Shown piece after piece: positions 60,946 through 64,000 of a DNA stretch of 64,000 nucleotides. Position 1 is the first letter of the stretch. Every line of letters starts with the position of its first letter. The position numbers and the translations under genes were made by a program. Location: the NCBI RefSeq assembly GCF_001632365.1, contig NW_024468512.1, positions 81,162-145,161 on the forward strand, given 5' to 3'. Under the pieces are notes generated by a model. That model saw only the letters and a list, made by a program, of their open reading frames with translations, was not told the DNA's origin and searched no databases. This DNA is from Laetiporus sulphureus 93-53 (lineage: Eukaryota > Basidiomycota > Agaricomycetes > Polyporales > Laetiporaceae).

Positions 60946-62597
60946 ATGGCTTCCTCATCTTCCAAGCTACGCGTTGCCTTTGTGCATCCCGACCTTGGAA
61001 TAGGTGATTAGGTCGTGCGACCGTGACTCGACTACTCTGACACCTTCATCGCAGGCGGTGCTGAACGCTTGGTTGTGGACGCTGCGCTCGGCCTGCAGAA
61101 GCTAGGGCACGAGGTTGACGTTTACACCTCGCATCACGATCCGAACCATTGTTTCGACGAGACTCGAGATGGTACGTGCGAATCACGTACTACGATTCCA
61201 TGCTCACATCGGCAGAATGCAGGTACTCTACGGGTGCATGGAATCGAACCGCCTTTTCCGCGCTCGTTCAAGGGCAAATTCCACATCCTCTTCTCCCATG
61301 CCCGCCAACTGCACCTAACGACCTATCTGCTCCGCCCGTCCTCGCCGAAATACGATGTCTACTTTGTAGACCAACTATCGACATGTATACCCTTCCTGCG
61401 TGCGTTCGGGCACACGCGAGTTGTGTTTTACTGTCACTTCCCAGATAAGCTCCTCGCGGACGGGGCGTACGTGGAGGGCAAAGGCCGGAGGAGTGGGAGC
61501 ATGCTGAAGAGGATGTATCGGTTCCCGATGGACAGGCTGGAGGAAGTGACAACGAGACAGGCCGATATTATCCTGGCCAACTCGAAGTTCACCACGCGGG
61601 TCTTCAAAGAGCACTTTCCTTCCATTCCATCGACGCCCAAGGTGGTGTATCCGGGGATTAACCTGTCGGCATACGAGGCGACGGCATACGATGCCTCGGA
61701 TCCGGATATCGTTGAGCTTGCCTCGTACGTCCCGATCATTTCGCGTGTGTGGCACGTTCTGAGACGCGCCAAAGAGCAGTGAACGCCCGACGCTGCTGTC
61801 GTTGAATCGCTTTGAGAAGAAGAAGAACGCTGCGTTAGCAGTTGATGCCTTTGCGCTGCTGCGTAAAAAGCGGACTTCAGGCTCATCTTCATCGCAGGAA
61901 AGTATGAGGCTGATTATTGCAGGTGAGCATTTCCCAGTCATTCGCCAAAGTCGTCGGATAATCAACGATGTCAGGTGGATATGACCCAAGATTGGAGGAC
62001 AATATGATGACCCTCGTCGGGTTGATCGACCGCGCAAAGGCCAACTCACTGACCTTCAACATCGTCACGCCTTCCACATCTCGCATCACAATCCCGCCCT
62101 TTAACCTAACGCCTTCCTCTCCCGACATCCTCTTCCTTCTCAACTTCACCACAGCCCAGCGTTCGGCACTGCTGACTTCTGATGCCACCCTTGCACTCCT
62201 CTACACGCCAATGAACGAGCACTTCGGTATCGGGCCCGTGGAGGGCATGGTCTGCGGCCTACCGATCTTAGCCTGCAATAGCGGAGGGCCTACGGAAAGC
62301 GTGATCGACTCACCGTTGGAGGAACGGACCGGCTGGCTGCGCCCTCCAGAGCCCGAAGTGTGGGCAGAGGCGTTGGCGGAAATTGTCTGTCTGTCTGAAG
62401 CGGAGCGGACGGCGCTCGCGGAGAGGGCGCGTCGACGCGCGAGAGAGAACTTTGGTATGGACGCTATGGCGAAGGGACTCGAAGAGGCGTTGAAGGAGGC
62501 GGTCGGGAAGGGCCCCGTCATGGCATCGTCCTTGCTGCTTGTATGCTGGGCTCTGTTGGCAGTTTTCGCAGCTCTCATTTTGAGAGTGTTTGCCTAG
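60946..62597 (+). CDS. ALG2: Alg2 mannosyltransferase of the dolichol pathway
   Basis: Five exons: about 60946-61003, 61055-61171, 61223-61724, 61780-61922 and 61975-62597, about 480 residues. Alg2 is a GT4 glycosyltransferase that adds the second and third mannoses (alpha-1,3 and alpha-1,6) to dolichol-linked oligosaccharide on the cytosolic ER face. The signature runs [21 protein letters not shown], then DVYTSHHDPNHCFDE, VFYCHFPDKLLA, ILANSKFTTRVF and VVYPGIN. The GT4 donor site reads LLYTPMNEHFGIGPVEGM with CGLPILACNSGGPTES. The last 30 residues form a hydrophobic membrane anchor (ASSLLLVCWALLAVFAALIL). Frame arithmetic of exons 2-5 requires a first exon of 58 bases; the exact ATG position there (60946 or 60947) should be rechecked. 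Adjacent genes are unrelated. Confidence 0.93.
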
Positions 62598-62905
62598 CTG
62601 TTACCTTTCTATAGCTTACTTCTGCGATATTACTCTATTGTCACGAATTGGATGTTTCGCCATTGCGGACACAATATTTATTGGAGCACCAAATGGACTG
62701 ACAATATAGATGAGCGTGGACAACAAGGACGCATGCGTTCTAAAATACAGTCTCAAGGTTCACAAGGTACCTTTAACCAAGACTAATACATCGCACAACA
62801 ACGTTGCAACCGACAGAAGAGCGTTACATATTTCAACAGGCTTACGAAAGGGTATTGAGCTAGCAGAGGTATAAAGAAAAACACAGCATCGAACGCAGAT
62901 TTGAA
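62598..62905. other. convergent 3' region, nothing seen
   Basis: Between the ends of ALG2 (plus) and the DUF6699 gene (minus). No coding signal. Confidence 0.4.
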
Positions 62906-64000
62906 TCACTCAGCCCCATCTCCGGAATCAGTTTGACTACCATTCTGCGAGGACGTCCTAGTAGTGGAGGTCGCTCGTGACGTAGCCCGAGACCGCCCCC
63001 TTCGCCTCGTACGCGCATCCGCCTGCCTCTCTCGCTCCTCCTGCTCCAAGATCTCCTGCTCGGACATCGGGTAGCGCCTTCGACACAACAGCTCAAACAC
63101 ACACGGCAGTGGCCCGCCACAGACTTCCTGGACGAACTGCTCATTGATTGTGATCCCACCAAACATCGTATCCTGCCCGAGCCAGTCGAAGCGGAGGAGC
63201 GTTTGTGGTAGCCGCCCACCGGGCACGCCCTGCGCCGTCGAGCGATTGTGGTAGAACGCGTCTGAAATGACACGCTTGTGGTCTGCTGACGCGGAGTCGA
63301 ACTGCCGTTGCAAGACGCGCCCATTCATGTACGTATGTATGCCTTCAATGACATCCCCGCAGGTGACGCCGACGGCCTCGTCCACGGAGATTTCGATGGG
63401 CCATGGTATGTGGCGGGATATAAGGCGAAGAGAGGACACGCGCGGCCAGGTTGCGGGTGCGTTGCGGCCATCAGACCAGGAGCGATAGGCAGGGTCAGAG
63501 GAGCGCTGGCACTGTGCAGTGGAGAAGAGCATGTTCCACTTGATGTAGTCGCGCCCCTCTTCTTCGGGAGGCGGCATCAGCAGCGGATTCAGCTGCAACC
63601 GCGCTTTTACCTTCTTGACCATAAGCGGAGACAGAACGGGTCCATCTGCGAATTGCAATGTCAGATAAATGACACTGATCAGCCGCCGTTTCACGTACAA
63701 TGTGGACCCTCTGCGAATTTGTCAAATTCACTTGCATCTTGAGGACGAATTGGCGGAGGTGGCGGAGCACCGCCTGTCGGTTGCGGGACTTGGGCTTGAG
63801 CAGGACCTGCCTGCGGAGGAAGCCCTCCTGCCCCAACGGGAAAGGGAGTCTGTGCCCATCCACCGTGCATGGGATACGGAGTGAATCCACCCATTTGTGG
63901 TATCATCGGTATCGGCCACATCCCAGGGTAAACGGGGTAACCTGCAGGAGGCTGCGGCTGAAATGCAGCGTATGGGGCGCCGGGCGCGACAAATGGCGTT
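62906..64000 (-). CDS. DUF6699 domain protein, 5' end beyond the window
   Basis: Minus-strand exons 62906-63645 and 63699 to at least 64000; the frame is open through the right edge, so the N-terminus is missing. The visible N-terminal part is Pro/Gly/Gln-rich (GYPVYPGMWPIPMIPQMGGF). The domain begins at HYGPVLSPLMVKKV and shows LNPLLMPPPEEEGRDYIKWN, ATWPRVSSLRLISR, PWPIEISVDEAVGVTCGDVI, and LLRFDWLGQDTMFGGI. This order (LNPLL, IxWN/D, PAT-like, P-W-x-I-x-V, VTxxDV) is what I recall for DUF6699, a domain of unknown function expanded in basidiomycetes. The end is Arg/Ser/Thr-rich. The intron GTACGT...TTCGCAG gives T/AT at the joint. Family assignment is from memory of the pattern, so moderate. 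Confidence 0.7.

Noticed and set aside
61241..61255. tRNA B-box-like GGTTCGATTCC on the minus strand
   Set aside because: Lies inside an ALG2 exon; flanking bases do not form a T-stem or acceptor stem.

Overview
The window looks like nuclear DNA of a mushroom-forming basidiomycete (Agaricomycetes). Most real genes are split by short introns of about 45-70 bases with GTRNGT donors, CTNAY-like branch sites and YAG acceptors. The gene families fit the same group: cerato-platanin, DUF6699, oligopeptide transporter, a MATA-type HMG box, a polysaccharide lyase 14-like secreted protein and lineage-restricted BTB proteins. I saw no rRNA or tRNA gene, no CRISPR array and no intact transposon. Exon boundaries were read by hand from splice signals and frame continuity. 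Where a full exon list is given, the exon lengths sum to a multiple of three.

Left part (1-22 kb). A helicase fragment is followed by an intact BTB/POZ gene (1387-2528) and a frameshifted BTB relative (about 3.66-4.7 kb). The tail of that relative begins a segment of about 1.7 kb (about 4.38-6.13 kb) that recurs in the same orientation at about 18.95-20.7 kb. Each copy carries, on the minus strand, a tiny intron-containing gene for a 31-residue, four-cysteine peptide. It was found only by aligning the two copies, and its exons are far better preserved than its surroundings. Between the copies lie a Na+/K+-ATPase-like P-type ATPase, a zinc alcohol dehydrogenase, a degraded gene of unknown family and an unrecognised 273-residue coiled-coil-like protein.

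Middle (22-45 kb). A 206-residue protein of unknown family is followed by 5 kb with no convincing gene. Then come a glycogen-targeting PP1 regulatory subunit (CBM21 with an RVxF motif), the cleavage/polyadenylation factor Pfs2/WDR33 (convergent with it), cerato-platanin, an HMG-box regulator, a single-pass membrane protein and an IRG-like GTPase with a predicted N-myristoylation site and a long coiled coil.

Right part (45-64 kb). An oligopeptide transporter, a small candidate gene, and a 1164-residue protein with propeller-like, Ig-like and helical regions are followed by decayed coding sequence and a second member (222 residues) of the 22-kb family. The window ends with a secreted PL14-like lyase, the N-glycosylation mannosyltransferase Alg2 and a DUF6699 gene cut by the edge. 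Pfs2 and Alg2 are conserved housekeeping genes. The BTB copies, cysteine peptides, IRG-like GTPase and the two lineage families look like the fast-evolving accessory part.
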